The notes beneath the pieces were generated by a model. The model was not told the DNA's origin, searched no databases, and was given only the letters and a program-made list of their open reading frames with translations. From JAAYAN01 sp964437215 (GTDB lineage: Bacteria; Bacteroidota; Ignavibacteria; Ignavibacteriales; Melioribacteraceae), in the NCBI GenBank assembly GCA_964437215.1, contig CAYTFZ010000101.1:1-8941 (forward strand): a DNA stretch of 8,941 bases, in the 5' to 3' direction. Positions 1 through 8,200 of this stretch are shown piece by piece (within the stretch, counting starts at the first letter, position 1; each line of letters begins with the position of its first letter). The position numbers were made by a program, and so were the translations under genes.

Positions 1-1052
1 ATGTATGTTCCGCTTGCTAATGCCGAAGCATCAAATTCTATATTGTGAATTCCGGCTTCGAGTTTGTTGTTAATAAGATCGTAAACTTTTTCTCCCAGAA
101 TATTATAAACGGTAAGTACAACTTCGCTTTGTTTCAGCAATGCAAACTTTATTGTTGTTTGCGGGTTGAACGGATTCGGATAATTCTGGAATAGTTCGTA
201 GCTGTTAATGTTTAGTGCTGCATTTACATTTTGGGAATATTCAAAACTGCCGTCAATATCTATTTGTTTAAGCCGGTATACAAAATTCAAAGCTCCTTTA
301 GGATTAACATCTTTAAAACTGTAGCTTAACTGGGTATTCGAATTTCCGTTTCCTTTAACAAATCCTATGTTTTCCCATTTTTCGCTATCAACCGATCTTT
401 CAATTTCGAAACCGTAATTATTTACTTCGGTTTGTGTTTGCCACACTAAATTAATGCTGTTAGCATCGGCAGAAGCTGTAAAAAGTGATAATTCTACAGG
501 AAGCGGAGACGGTTCGCTTAATTCAATATGATTCTCGGTATTTGTTATATCGCTGAAAGGTGCGGAAAACACAACTGTAAAGTTATTTCCCGAAAAATCC
601 CAATTAATATTAATATCATCAGAATTGAATGAATTGCTGTTAGAAAGACGGAATTTTCCTACTCTCAGGGGAACAGTTGTAATCAAGTCGCTTCCAACAT
701 TTGAGGCTATCGACATTTCATCCTGCCCGTCGATGTTTGATATACATACTCCAAGCGGAATATTTTCGAGCTGTGATGATTCATCGATATACGAAAATGC
801 CAGGTCTCCCCCGTTTTTTATTTCCTGGTTAAAACTTAAAATACACTGATACGAAACTAAATTTATATTTTCTCCGCTTGCAGAAATATAAATCTCAAAT
901 TCCAATGTTTTATTATCAGTAAATATTCCGTTTTCTAATGTCATTTCATAATTTGTCTGAGCTTTTAAAGAACCAGATAATATTAAAATCATTAAGAAAT
1001 TTATATAGTAGAAAACATTGTTTCTTTTTTTGTTTTGTATTGCTGTGTTCAT
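1..1052 (-). CDS. Secreted protein with T9SS type A sorting domain (3' end cut by window edge)
   Basis: The frame opens at ATG 1052-1050 and stays open to the window edge, giving 350 residues. Only the last few residues are missing, because T9SS sorting domains normally end soon after the SGxY motif seen here at 347-350. Residues 1-31 look like a signal peptide: basic start, then YYINFLMILILSG, with likely cleavage in KA|QTNYE. Residues 34-175 are a beta-rich domain of unknown function with a loose cohesin-like pattern (EFEIYIS...LVSYQCILSFN). Residues 183-278 form a fibronectin/Ig-like domain common just before sorting domains (LPVELSLFTA, NYGFEIERS, YRLKQIDIDG). Residues 287-350 are the sorting domain (NYPNPFNP, VYNILGEKV, LEAGIHNIEFDASALASG). 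By family knowledge such proteins cross the outer membrane by T9SS and are anchored or released after cleavage. AGGA lies 8 nt before the ATG, supporting this start. A sigma-54-type promoter lies just upstream. The function beyond surface location is unknown. Confidence 0.93.
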   Translation of the reverse strand, partial: MNTAIQNKKRNNVFYYINFLMILILSGSLKAQTNYEMTLENGIFTDNKTLEFEIYISASGENINLVSYQCILSFNQEIKNGGDLAFSYIDESSQLENIPLGVCISNIDGQDEMSIASNVGSDLITTVPLRVGKFRLSNSNSFNSDDININWDFSGNNFTVVFSAPFSDITNTENHIELSEPSPLPVELSLFTASADANSINLVWQTQTEVNNYGFEIERSVDSEKWENIGFVKGNGNSNTQLSYSFKDVNPKGALNFVYRLKQIDIDGSFEYSQNVNAALNINSYELFQNYPNPFNPQTTIKFALLKQSEVVLTVYNILGEKVYDLINNKLEAGIHNIEFDASALASGTY

Positions 1053-1072
1053 AATCTAATCCTGCTAAATAA

Positions 1073-1088
1073 TTTGATATGCATCACA
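1073..1088 (-). promoter_or_regulatory. CRP/FNR-like palindrome at the predicted start site
   Basis: On the minus strand the sequence reads TGTGATGCATATCAAA. This is TGTGA-N6-TCAAA, close to the TGTGA-N6-TCACA dyad of CRP/FNR-family operators. Its centre (1080.5) falls on the +1 predicted from the sigma-54-like promoter. Such a position would suit a repressor or a competing regulator. A similar site stands at 8514-8529 in front of the other exported-protein gene. The dyad is seen directly; binding by a CRP/FNR protein is inferred, and AT-rich DNA gives chance matches. Confidence 0.35.
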
Positions 1089-1090
1089 TT

Positions 1091-1106
1091 TGCATGATTT
1101 GTGCCA
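1091..1106 (-). promoter_or_regulatory. Sigma-54 (-24/-12) promoter for the T9SS protein gene
   Basis: The minus strand reads TGGCAC-AAATC-ATGCA. The sigma-54 consensus is TGGCAC-N5-TTGCA, so the -24 box is perfect. The invariant GG and GC are at exact spacing, and only the first T of the -12 box differs (A). The predicted start of transcription is about 1080, giving a leader of about 28 nt with AGGA before the ATG at 1052. The neighbouring operon encodes an NtrC-type activator, the class of protein this promoter type needs. Confidence 0.7.
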
Positions 1107-1195
1107 CCAGAATATTCACATATTTATATCTTAAATATTGCTTTTTTGAAGTATATTAAGGGTTTTTTTGGGTATTTAAGAAAAATGAGTCGGTA

Positions 1196-1218
1196 TGTTG
1201 CGTCAACATTTATTGACG
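1196..1218. promoter_or_regulatory. Inverted repeat, candidate activator binding site (UAS)
   Basis: Two overlapping dyads are visible: TGTTG-CGT-CAACA (1196-1208) and CGTCAA-N6-TTGACG (1201-1218). The centre of the second lies 105 bp upstream of the -24 GG of the sigma-54-like promoter at 1091-1106. That is the usual distance for an NtrC-type enhancer site, which works by DNA looping. It sits just beyond the terminator of the operon that encodes such an activator. Assignment to that regulator is inferred from position and symmetry; no footprint is known. Confidence 0.45.
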
Positions 1219-1270
1219 TGTTAACAGAAGTTACAGTTTTAAATTATTGCGAAATATTTAAACTTTATAT

Positions 1271-1293
1271 AAAAAAAACCGGTTATTAACCGG
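1271..1293 (-). terminator. Rho-independent terminator of the kinase/regulator operon
   Basis: Immediately after the regulator's stop codon (1297-1295) the minus strand reads CCGGTT-AAT-AACCGG followed by eight T residues. This is a six-pair stem (1288-1293 with 1279-1284), a three-base loop and a U tract. It ends the two-gene operon and separates it from the T9SS protein gene, which therefore needs its own promoter. Confidence 0.85.
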
Positions 1294-1294
1294 C

Positions 1295-2728
1295 TTATTC
1301 AAAATCTTCATCCCGCTCATTTTTAAGCCTTCTGCTTAAAGCCTGCCTTGTAACGCCGAGATATTGTGCTGCAATGCTCTGATTGTTGTTTGTTCTTTTC
1401 AACGCTTCATCTATAAGAGCCTGCTGAACTTGTTTAAGCGTAGGAAGTTTTGTGAAAAATTTTACCAGACTGTCTGCCGGAACTGATTCATCTGAAACAT
1501 TATTATTTGAGTGAGGCAGAGTATCTGTCTTTATTGTCTTCTTAAATGTTTCAAGTGAAAGTGTACGCGATTTATGAACACTTATTGCATCGTAAATCAT
1601 AGAACGTAATTCGCGGATGTTTCCCGGGAAATGATAGCAAGAAAGCAATGTTATAAGCTCGGGAGGCGCTGTGGGCTTTTTCTTACCCAGCGTCTTTGCC
1701 GCTTCCATCATAAAATAATCAACTAAAAGCGGAATATCATCGGATCTGTCGCGCAGCGGCGGAAGATGTATGTGATGAGTATTAAGCCTGTAATATAAAT
1801 CTTTACGGAATTCCCGGCTTTCTTGCAACTGATTTAAATCGTGGTTTGTGGCAACAATAACCATTGCATCCGAATATTTAGGATCGTCCGATCCAATCTG
1901 ATAATATTCGTGTTCCTGAAGCAACCGCAAAAGTTTAACCTGACTTGGGATGCTAAGATCGCCTATTTCATCCAGGAAAATTGTCCCGCCGGCAGCCCTT
2001 TCAATTAATCCGGGACGGTCAGTTATTGCATTTGTAAACGAACCTTTTTTATGACCGAAAAGTGTATCCGAAAACATCTGATCGTCTAAACCAGCAACAT
2101 TTGTAGATACAAATTTCCCTTTTCTTCCGGCAAGAATATGAATAGCGCGCGCAATCAAATCTTTTCCCACTCCTGTTTCGCCGGTAATTAAAATAGGCTC
2201 GCTTGTTCCGGAAATAGCCTCCATATATTGGAAAATTCCGCGCATCTGATCGTTTCCTGTAATAATGTTGGAAAATACTTCCGGTTTTTCAAGTTTGTTT
2301 GAGAAAAATCTTTGTTTAAGCAGTGAATTTTCATTCCTCAGCTCTCTTAACTCAATTGCTCTTTTTACGCTGCTGGTAAGCCGGCTGCTTTCAATTGGTT
2401 TCAGAAGATAATCGAAAGCGCCAAGTTTCATACACTCAACAGCTGTTTCAATTTCGTTGTTTCCCGTAATAATGATAACAGGAATATCAGGAAATTCTTT
2501 AATAACATCTTTCAGTATTTCATCTCCGGTAATATACGGCATCGAAAGATCGAGCATAAGAATTTCTATTTTTTTGGAAGATATTATATCATGTGCTTTT
2601 CTGCTGTCGTTGCAGGTAATAATATTGTTTATACCTGCCTCGTTCAAGGTTATTTCGTAACTGTTTAATAAATTAACTTCATCATCAATCATTAAAACAG
2701 GCAATGGCGGAAATAATGTTTCTTCCAT
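1295..2728 (-). CDS. NtrC-family sigma-54-dependent response regulator
   Basis: This is a 477-residue phosphorylation-controlled activator of sigma-54 RNA polymerase, close to the usual 440-480 residues of the family. The receiver domain (about 10-125) has the acidic pair D15/D16, phospho-acceptor D60 (MLDLSMP), T88 (ITGN) and K110 (LLKP). The AAA+ domain (about 153-385) has Walker A GETGVGKD (183-190), Walker B FLDE (251-254), arginines R308 and R314 in the EFRKDLYYRL segment, and GNIREL (369-374). The sigma-54 contact loop is GSFTNA (229-234) where the consensus is GAFTGA; the key threonine is kept. A Fis-type helix-turn-helix fills the end (about 431-470, NQSIAAQYLGVTRQALSRRL). The start is fixed by a strong GAGGAG just upstream. 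It lies 15 bp after the histidine kinase gene, its likely partner. Candidate targets are the two flanking exported-protein genes, both with sigma-54-like promoters. Confidence 0.96.
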   Translation of the reverse strand: MEETLFPPLPVLMIDDEVNLLNSYEITLNEAGINNIITCNDSRKAHDIISSKKIEILMLDLSMPYITGDEILKDVIKEFPDIPVIIITGNNEIETAVECMKLGAFDYLLKPIESSRLTSSVKRAIELRELRNENSLLKQRFFSNKLEKPEVFSNIITGNDQMRGIFQYMEAISGTSEPILITGETGVGKDLIARAIHILAGRKGKFVSTNVAGLDDQMFSDTLFGHKKGSFTNAITDRPGLIERAAGGTIFLDEIGDLSIPSQVKLLRLLQEHEYYQIGSDDPKYSDAMVIVATNHDLNQLQESREFRKDLYYRLNTHHIHLPPLRDRSDDIPLLVDYFMMEAAKTLGKKKPTAPPELITLLSCYHFPGNIRELRSMIYDAISVHKSRTLSLETFKKTIKTDTLPHSNNNVSDESVPADSLVKFFTKLPTLKQVQQALIDEALKRTNNNQSIAAQYLGVTRQALSRRLKNERDEDFE

Positions 2729-2733
2729 ATTTT

Positions 2734-2739
2734 CTCCTC
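2734..2739 (-). promoter_or_regulatory. Ribosome binding site of the response regulator
   Basis: GAGGAG on the minus strand ends five bases before the ATG at 2728. It lies in the 15-bp gap after the kinase stop (2746-2744). This decides the start of the regulator over the internal Met13 and permits independent, strong translation of the second gene in the operon. Confidence 0.8.
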
Positions 2740-2743
2740 GAAT

Positions 2744-5107
2744 TTATTCCGTAATGTACGGAAGTTTAATTATTGCTGTTGTACCTTTCCCCGGTTCCGA
2801 TTCAAATTCCAGCAAACCTTTATGATTTAAAATTATATTTGATGAAACCGACAAACCGAGTCCCGTGCCTCCGATATCTCTTTTTGTAGTAAAAAAAGGA
2901 TCGAATATTTCTTTCAGTGTCAACTGATCCATTCCTATTCCTTCATCGGAAACTTTAATAACAACCATCCGGTTTATAATATCGGCGCTTGTAGATATTG
3001 TTATTGCATTATCCTTGTTTTTTAATGCCTGGCAGCTGTTTTCAATCAAGTTTATTAAAACCTGCTCAAGCCGTTGAAAATTACCTTTTATTTTCGGAAG
3101 ATTTTCATCGTAATTTATAGTAAATCTTGCTGTGCTCTTCCATACCAGATTAGATGTAAGCAAAATAGCCGCTTTAACAACTTCATTAATATCAATTTCC
3201 TGTGTTAAATCCGAAGTTTCTTTTCGCGCAAAATCTTTAAGTTCTTTAACAATATTTTTAATTCTGTTCGAACCTTCCGATATTCCTTTGAGCAGCACCG
3301 GTATTGATTCGCGGATTTTTGAATATTTTAACCGGTTTCCTACAAAAAAGTCGCCGTTTTCTTCAAAATGTTTGTCGAGAATAGGAATTACGCTGTTCCA
3401 GGATTTTTCGAGAATAGGGATATTAAGCATTACAAAGTTGTTAGGATTGTTAATTTCGTGGGCAACTCCCGATACCAATGTGCCGAGCGCAACCATTTTA
3501 TCAGCCTGAATCAGCTGCTCTTGATGAATTTTTTCTTTTTCTTCGGCTTCTTTTTGCGCAGTTATATCGTGCATCACCAATATGGCGCCTATAATTTCTC
3601 CCGCTGAATTATTAAGCTGTTTGCTGTTATTAAGTATGTATTTTATCCTGTTGTCATCCGATTGAATTTTTATCATTAAATTTTCAACTTTTTCGCCTTT
3701 AAGCGCTTGCAGAAGCGGAAAATTATTTTCGTGGATAATATTATTTTCGGCATCGTAAATTTTTGTACTGCTTAGTGATATGCTCTTTCGGTTTTTTGAC
3801 TCTTCCGTTTTAAGAAATTCGCTTGCCGCCGGATTAATTAGCGTAAAATTCCCTTCGAGATCGCAGGTAATAATGCCGTCCTGAATATTTTGCAGAACCG
3901 TGCTTAAAAATTCGCGTTCCTGTTCAAGGGCTTTTTCAATTATTTTCTGCTCGGTTACATCAAGAATAATTCCCTGATAGTGGGTTACATTTCCCATTCC
4001 ATCGTGGCGTAACTGTAAATGGTCATCAATCCAGCGTATTTCGCCCGACTTGTTAAAAATTCTGTAAGTATGCCTTAAGTATTCGTATCCTTCTTCAATA
4101 ATCCTCAATATTTCGTTGTTGATATAAATAAAATCATCTGGATGAACAATATCCTTATAATAAAGATTTTCAGAATAAAAATCGTTAGGCGTATAACCGT
4201 ATTGTTTTATATTATCCGATACAAATTCAACAGTCCAATTGCTGTCCGATTTCCATAAAAAGCTTATTGCGGGACTGTGATTAACGATATATGCAAGAAC
4301 TTCGTTTTTGAAATTGCTTTCAAGCAGTTCCTGTTCGCGTTTCTTTCTTCCTGTAATGTCCTGCTTTACTGCAATAAAATGAGTTATTTCATTCTGGCGG
4401 TTGTAAACCGGTGTAATCATCTGTTCTTCAATATACAATTCGCCGTTTTTTTTCTGATTTGTTATTTCACCATGCCAAACTTTTCCGCTTAAAATAGTAT
4501 TCCATAGCAAGCTCCAAAATTCTTTATCGTGTTTTCCGCTGTCAAGTATTCTTGCATTTTTATAAACGAGATCATTATCATCGTAACCTGTAAGTTTTGT
4601 AAACGCACTGTTAATCCATACAATGTCGCCACGCAAATTTGTTATCATAATACTGTTTGCTGCCGCCTCAAGAGCTGTTCCTTGCAGATGAAGAAGTTCT
4701 TCTCTTATCCAGTTTTCTGTAATATCCTGATCGGTAATCATCAGAATTTCTTTCCTATTTTCATCTTCCAGATAAATTGTGGTACGCCAAATCTCCATAA
4801 TTTTTCCGTCAGATTTTATAATCTGAAGCTCTTCTTCGTTTCTTTTTGTTTCTCTTATTTCAGATAAAGTTATTGTATATTGCGTGCAGGAATGTGGACT
4901 TAGGTAATCGAAAATACTTTTGCCGATAAGTGATTTATTTCCGGCTGAATACATTTTTTCTATTGAATTGTTGCATTTCAGTATTTTACCAGAAATATCT
5001 GTAAATATAATTCCGTTAACTGAATTGCTAAAGGCTTCGGTATAAAAAAATTCTTCCGAATCCGATTTCTCTTTTTCTGTATTTTTTTTATTGTTCTGTT
5101 TCATCAT
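2744..5107 (-). CDS. Soluble multi-PAS sensor histidine kinase
   Basis: This 787-residue kinase has no signal peptide and no membrane segment, so it should sense a cytoplasmic signal. Four PAS domains follow one another: about 20-131, 140-253, 268-387 (PAS_3-like, VHPDDF at 321-326) and 398-517. The first three end in a DIT/DVT motif followed by a helical linker. The dimerisation/phosphotransfer segment has the H box GVAHEINNPNNF, with phospho-acceptor His550. The ATPase domain has the N box INLIENSCQAL (N690), G1 DEGIGM (D721), F box FDPFFTTK (735-742) and G2 GTGLGLS (747-753), so it looks fully active. The HEINNP type of H box is typical of kinases paired with NtrC-like regulators, matching the gene 15 bp downstream. 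The PAS ligand cannot be read from the sequence. Two adjacent ATGs (5107 and 5104) make the exact start uncertain by one residue. Confidence 0.95.
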   Translation of the reverse strand: MMKQNNKKNTEKEKSDSEEFFYTEAFSNSVNGIIFTDISGKILKCNNSIEKMYSAGNKSLIGKSIFDYLSPHSCTQYTITLSEIRETKRNEEELQIIKSDGKIMEIWRTTIYLEDENRKEILMITDQDITENWIREELLHLQGTALEAAANSIMITNLRGDIVWINSAFTKLTGYDDNDLVYKNARILDSGKHDKEFWSLLWNTILSGKVWHGEITNQKKNGELYIEEQMITPVYNRQNEITHFIAVKQDITGRKKREQELLESNFKNEVLAYIVNHSPAISFLWKSDSNWTVEFVSDNIKQYGYTPNDFYSENLYYKDIVHPDDFIYINNEILRIIEEGYEYLRHTYRIFNKSGEIRWIDDHLQLRHDGMGNVTHYQGIILDVTEQKIIEKALEQEREFLSTVLQNIQDGIITCDLEGNFTLINPAASEFLKTEESKNRKSISLSSTKIYDAENNIIHENNFPLLQALKGEKVENLMIKIQSDDNRIKYILNNSKQLNNSAGEIIGAILVMHDITAQKEAEEKEKIHQEQLIQADKMVALGTLVSGVAHEINNPNNFVMLNIPILEKSWNSVIPILDKHFEENGDFFVGNRLKYSKIRESIPVLLKGISEGSNRIKNIVKELKDFARKETSDLTQEIDINEVVKAAILLTSNLVWKSTARFTINYDENLPKIKGNFQRLEQVLINLIENSCQALKNKDNAITISTSADIINRMVVIKVSDEGIGMDQLTLKEIFDPFFTTKRDIGGTGLGLSVSSNIILNHKGLLEFESEPGKGTTAIIKLPYITE

Positions 5108-5142
5108 CCATTTCTGCTGATAAAAACAACCGTACCAAATGC

Positions 5143-5171
5143 AAAATAATAAAAATAAATCACTTTGTAAA
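5143..5171 (-). promoter_or_regulatory. Candidate housekeeping promoter of the kinase/regulator operon
   Basis: The minus strand has TTTACA (5171-5166), a 17-base spacer and TATTTT (5148-5143), matching the sigma-70-type consensus at 5/6 and 4/6 positions. This would start transcription near 5136, about 28 nt before the kinase ATG. The region is very AT-rich and Bacteroidetes-type promoters differ from this consensus, so the call is tentative. No sigma-54-like element with correct GG/GC spacing was found here, which suggests the operon is not autoactivated by its own regulator. Confidence 0.3.
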
Positions 5172-5232
5172 AAAACATCTTTTCCAAGGTTAACATTCGA
5201 ATATATTTCTTATTAATTTATACCTTTAAAAT

Positions 5233-5263
5233 AAAAAAAGCGGCAATTATGCCGCTTTTTTTT
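5233..5263 (-). terminator. Rho-independent terminator after the 1065-residue protein gene
   Basis: The stem AGCGGCA/TGCCGCT has an ATTA loop (5246-5249) and is flanked by A and T tracts of seven to eight bases. On the minus strand it follows the stop codon (5284-5282) of the modular protein gene by about 20 bases. The symmetric A/T flanks mean it could work in both directions, but no plus-strand gene points into it. It isolates the kinase/regulator operon from upstream transcription. Confidence 0.9.
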
Positions 5264-5281
5264 GAAGCGCTTTCAGTGTAA

Positions 5282-8200
5282 CTATTGAGGGAATTGTACT
5301 GACTTGAATAAAGCAGAGCTTGTCTGTTTATAATCAATTACATTTATTACATTATTTAAGTCGTAATCGCCGCTGTTATAGCCTGTTTTGAAAATATTCT
5401 GACCTACGAATGAAAAATCGAGAACGTTAACTAAACCGTTTTTATCGCCGTCTCCGCTGTACATTCCGAACAAGCCGGTTTTAAGCTGAGCCTGAGCTGA
5501 GGTTCCGTATGCTTTTTCTGAACCGGTTGTAAAATCGTAACTTCCGCCGGATGAAGATAAAGCAACAAGCTGGCTGCTCATAATACCTATATGATTTCTG
5601 TGTTTAACTATTACGTAATAATTACCAGCATTTACATTTGCAAAACTCAGGTTTGTACCGTCACTGTTTTTTACTAATCCGTCTTTATAAAGTAAAGCAG
5701 CTTTGCGTGCAACTCTGGTATTTGCTTCCACGCCGCTTCTTAATTCTACTAATACCCAGTCAACTATATTTGCATCCGAAGTTGAAATTGTTTCGGTACC
5801 TTTGTAATTATTAACAGGATCGGAATAAGGCTGAACAGATGGAATAACATTATTCTTTTTAAGTGTTGTGCTCATTGTATCGGCAACATAAGCTCCCTGC
5901 AAGTACACTTTAAGACCTGCAAGTGAAATTGAAGCAACCTTTTCGGAGAAGTTTACTTCATCAATTGATAATGAACCGGTTGATGTTCCATCGAAGTAGA
6001 AATATACATAAGAAATTGCATTGGTTACATTATCTACTGCTATTTCCCAGTTCTGTGTACCGCTTAAGGTACCGCTGAATGCTTTTAATCCTGTTCCTGC
6101 ATTATAGTATTTAATTTTCGGAGAACCTGATATTACTTTAGTTTTAAATTTCAGCACATACGATTTTCCTGCAACTGTTGCTTGGTTCAAATTAGCATAT
6201 AACATAGGGCGCGTATTATTTGTACCTGCTGTTGTAATATTAAGTACAGCATCGTAACTGCCGGATATAGGAGAAGAAGAATTTACCGAAAATGTGTAAA
6301 CCGCATCACCTAAACCGTTGCTTTCGCCCCAGCCTGTTTTATTTCCGGACTCGAATCCAGGGTTATTTATAGTATTTTCTCCGGTGCTTCCTGAACTTCC
6401 GCCAGGATCAACTGAATAGGTGTATTGCTTGGTTGCTGAGCTCATTATATTTCCTGCTGCATCCGATATTCCGGACACTGTAACAATATATTGCCCGTCA
6501 GTGTGATTTGAAGTATTAAGAACAACTTCTGTTGAATTAACTACTGATACCGAACTGACTGTAATTCCGTTATTTATGGAATAATTAGAAGCATTTCCTG
6601 CAGATACTGATGTTACAGGTTCGCTGAATGTAATTTTTAATTGCGATACATTTTCCAGACTTGCAGATTGCAGCGATGGTGCTGTTACATCGGCAGAAGG
6701 ATTTGTATATGTAAATGATGCAGAATTATTTGAAGAAATAGTATTTCCTGCTAAATCTTTAATACCGTTAACAGTTAAGGTAACTGCTGTTCCCGAAGGC
6801 AATGCAGATGTTGAAAGAACTGCCGATGTTTCGTTTGAGCTTAAAGATGCGCTATTTACTGTAATTCCTCCGCTTAAAGAATAATTAGAAATATTCTGTG
6901 CGGAAGCTTGTGTTATTTTTTCACTAAAAGTTACGCTTATACTGTTTGCAGAAGATGCCAAAGCTGATAAAACCTGCGGAGGAGTTAAATCAACACCGTT
7001 ATACTGAAAAGCTCCAATTGTTACAGCATTTGCCGGAATTGTGTTTCCGTTAAAATCGGTGTTATATCCTTCAACAGCTACTCCTCCGTTTACAGCTGGA
7101 GAGTTGGATTTTACTTGAAAATCGCCGTAAGTGTATGCATCGGAATAAGTTCCGTTAACAAACAGCGGATCTGCCATTCTTTCAGTTGCATTCGATTTAT
7201 TTTTCCATTGCGTGTTAAATGCAGTCTGATTTGTTGCAACTACTGTACGGGCGTCATTTACAAGTGCTTTCTCATTAGGATATGGCGGGTTTTCCCAGAA
7301 ACGAATTACGTTACTGCTGACGTTTGGTTTCCAATAAATATTATTATGGAAATTATTGTCGTACCAGATATTATCTACAGGAGCGTTATACCAAATATAT
7401 CCGTTTCCCATATCAGCATTTTTCCACGAGCCGCATACCTGAACGGTTCCGGCAAAAATGTTGTTAAACACTTCATTGCCTACAAATGTATCGTAATAAG
7501 CTTCGGGCGCTGTACGATCCCTGTTTCCTATATATAACGAATACATAGAAGCACAGGTATTATTATAAATTTTAGAGTGCGAAATATTCTGTACAACAAG
7601 AGCTGTAGCGGGTGTTCCGGTTCCAACATTTATTATAACATTTCCGCGAACAATAATATCAGTCTGATGGCTTCCCTGAGAGTGGAATTTCATTCCGTTA
7701 ACTGTTGCTCCCGATATAAAATTATACTCAATGATGTGCCCTTTTCCGCCTGCAACGTCAAGAGCTTCTTCCGAAATATTCTTCCATACATTGTGATGCA
7801 CCCAAAGGTAATCGCCCGGAGCAGTTATATTGATGCAGTCCTCGCCTTCTGTGTTATAAAATTCGTTGTAGCCTATTTCCATATAATGATTTGGGGCAAA
7901 AGTATTTGGTACCGGCACTTTCGAAGGCTGTATCGGGTTATACATTCCAAAACGTGCCTGGCTTCCTTTATCGTATCCGCCGATAAGCTTATTGCGAAGG
8001 AACTTGAAGTGCTGTATTCCCATCGTCATATCGTCTACCGGTCTGAATAATATTTCTCCGCGTATTTCTAAATCCTGAATTATAAAATATTTAAAAGCGC
8101 CAGTGCGCAGAACCTGATGATAACCGCTGATGTTTTCGCCGCTTATTATCGGTCTGGCCCCCGTACCGTATGCACCTATAACTATATAAGCGCTTGCCGT

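Noticed and set aside
1101..1289. Plus-strand open frame of 62 codons between the T9SS gene and the operon
   Set aside because: It overlaps the sigma-54-like promoter, the inverted repeat and the terminator, has no ribosome binding site, and looks like no known protein.
7115..8050. Plus-strand open frames of 140 and 157 codons opposite the beta-helix gene
   Set aside because: They are antisense to a well-supported coding region with clear domains, and they have no ribosome binding site or family resemblance.
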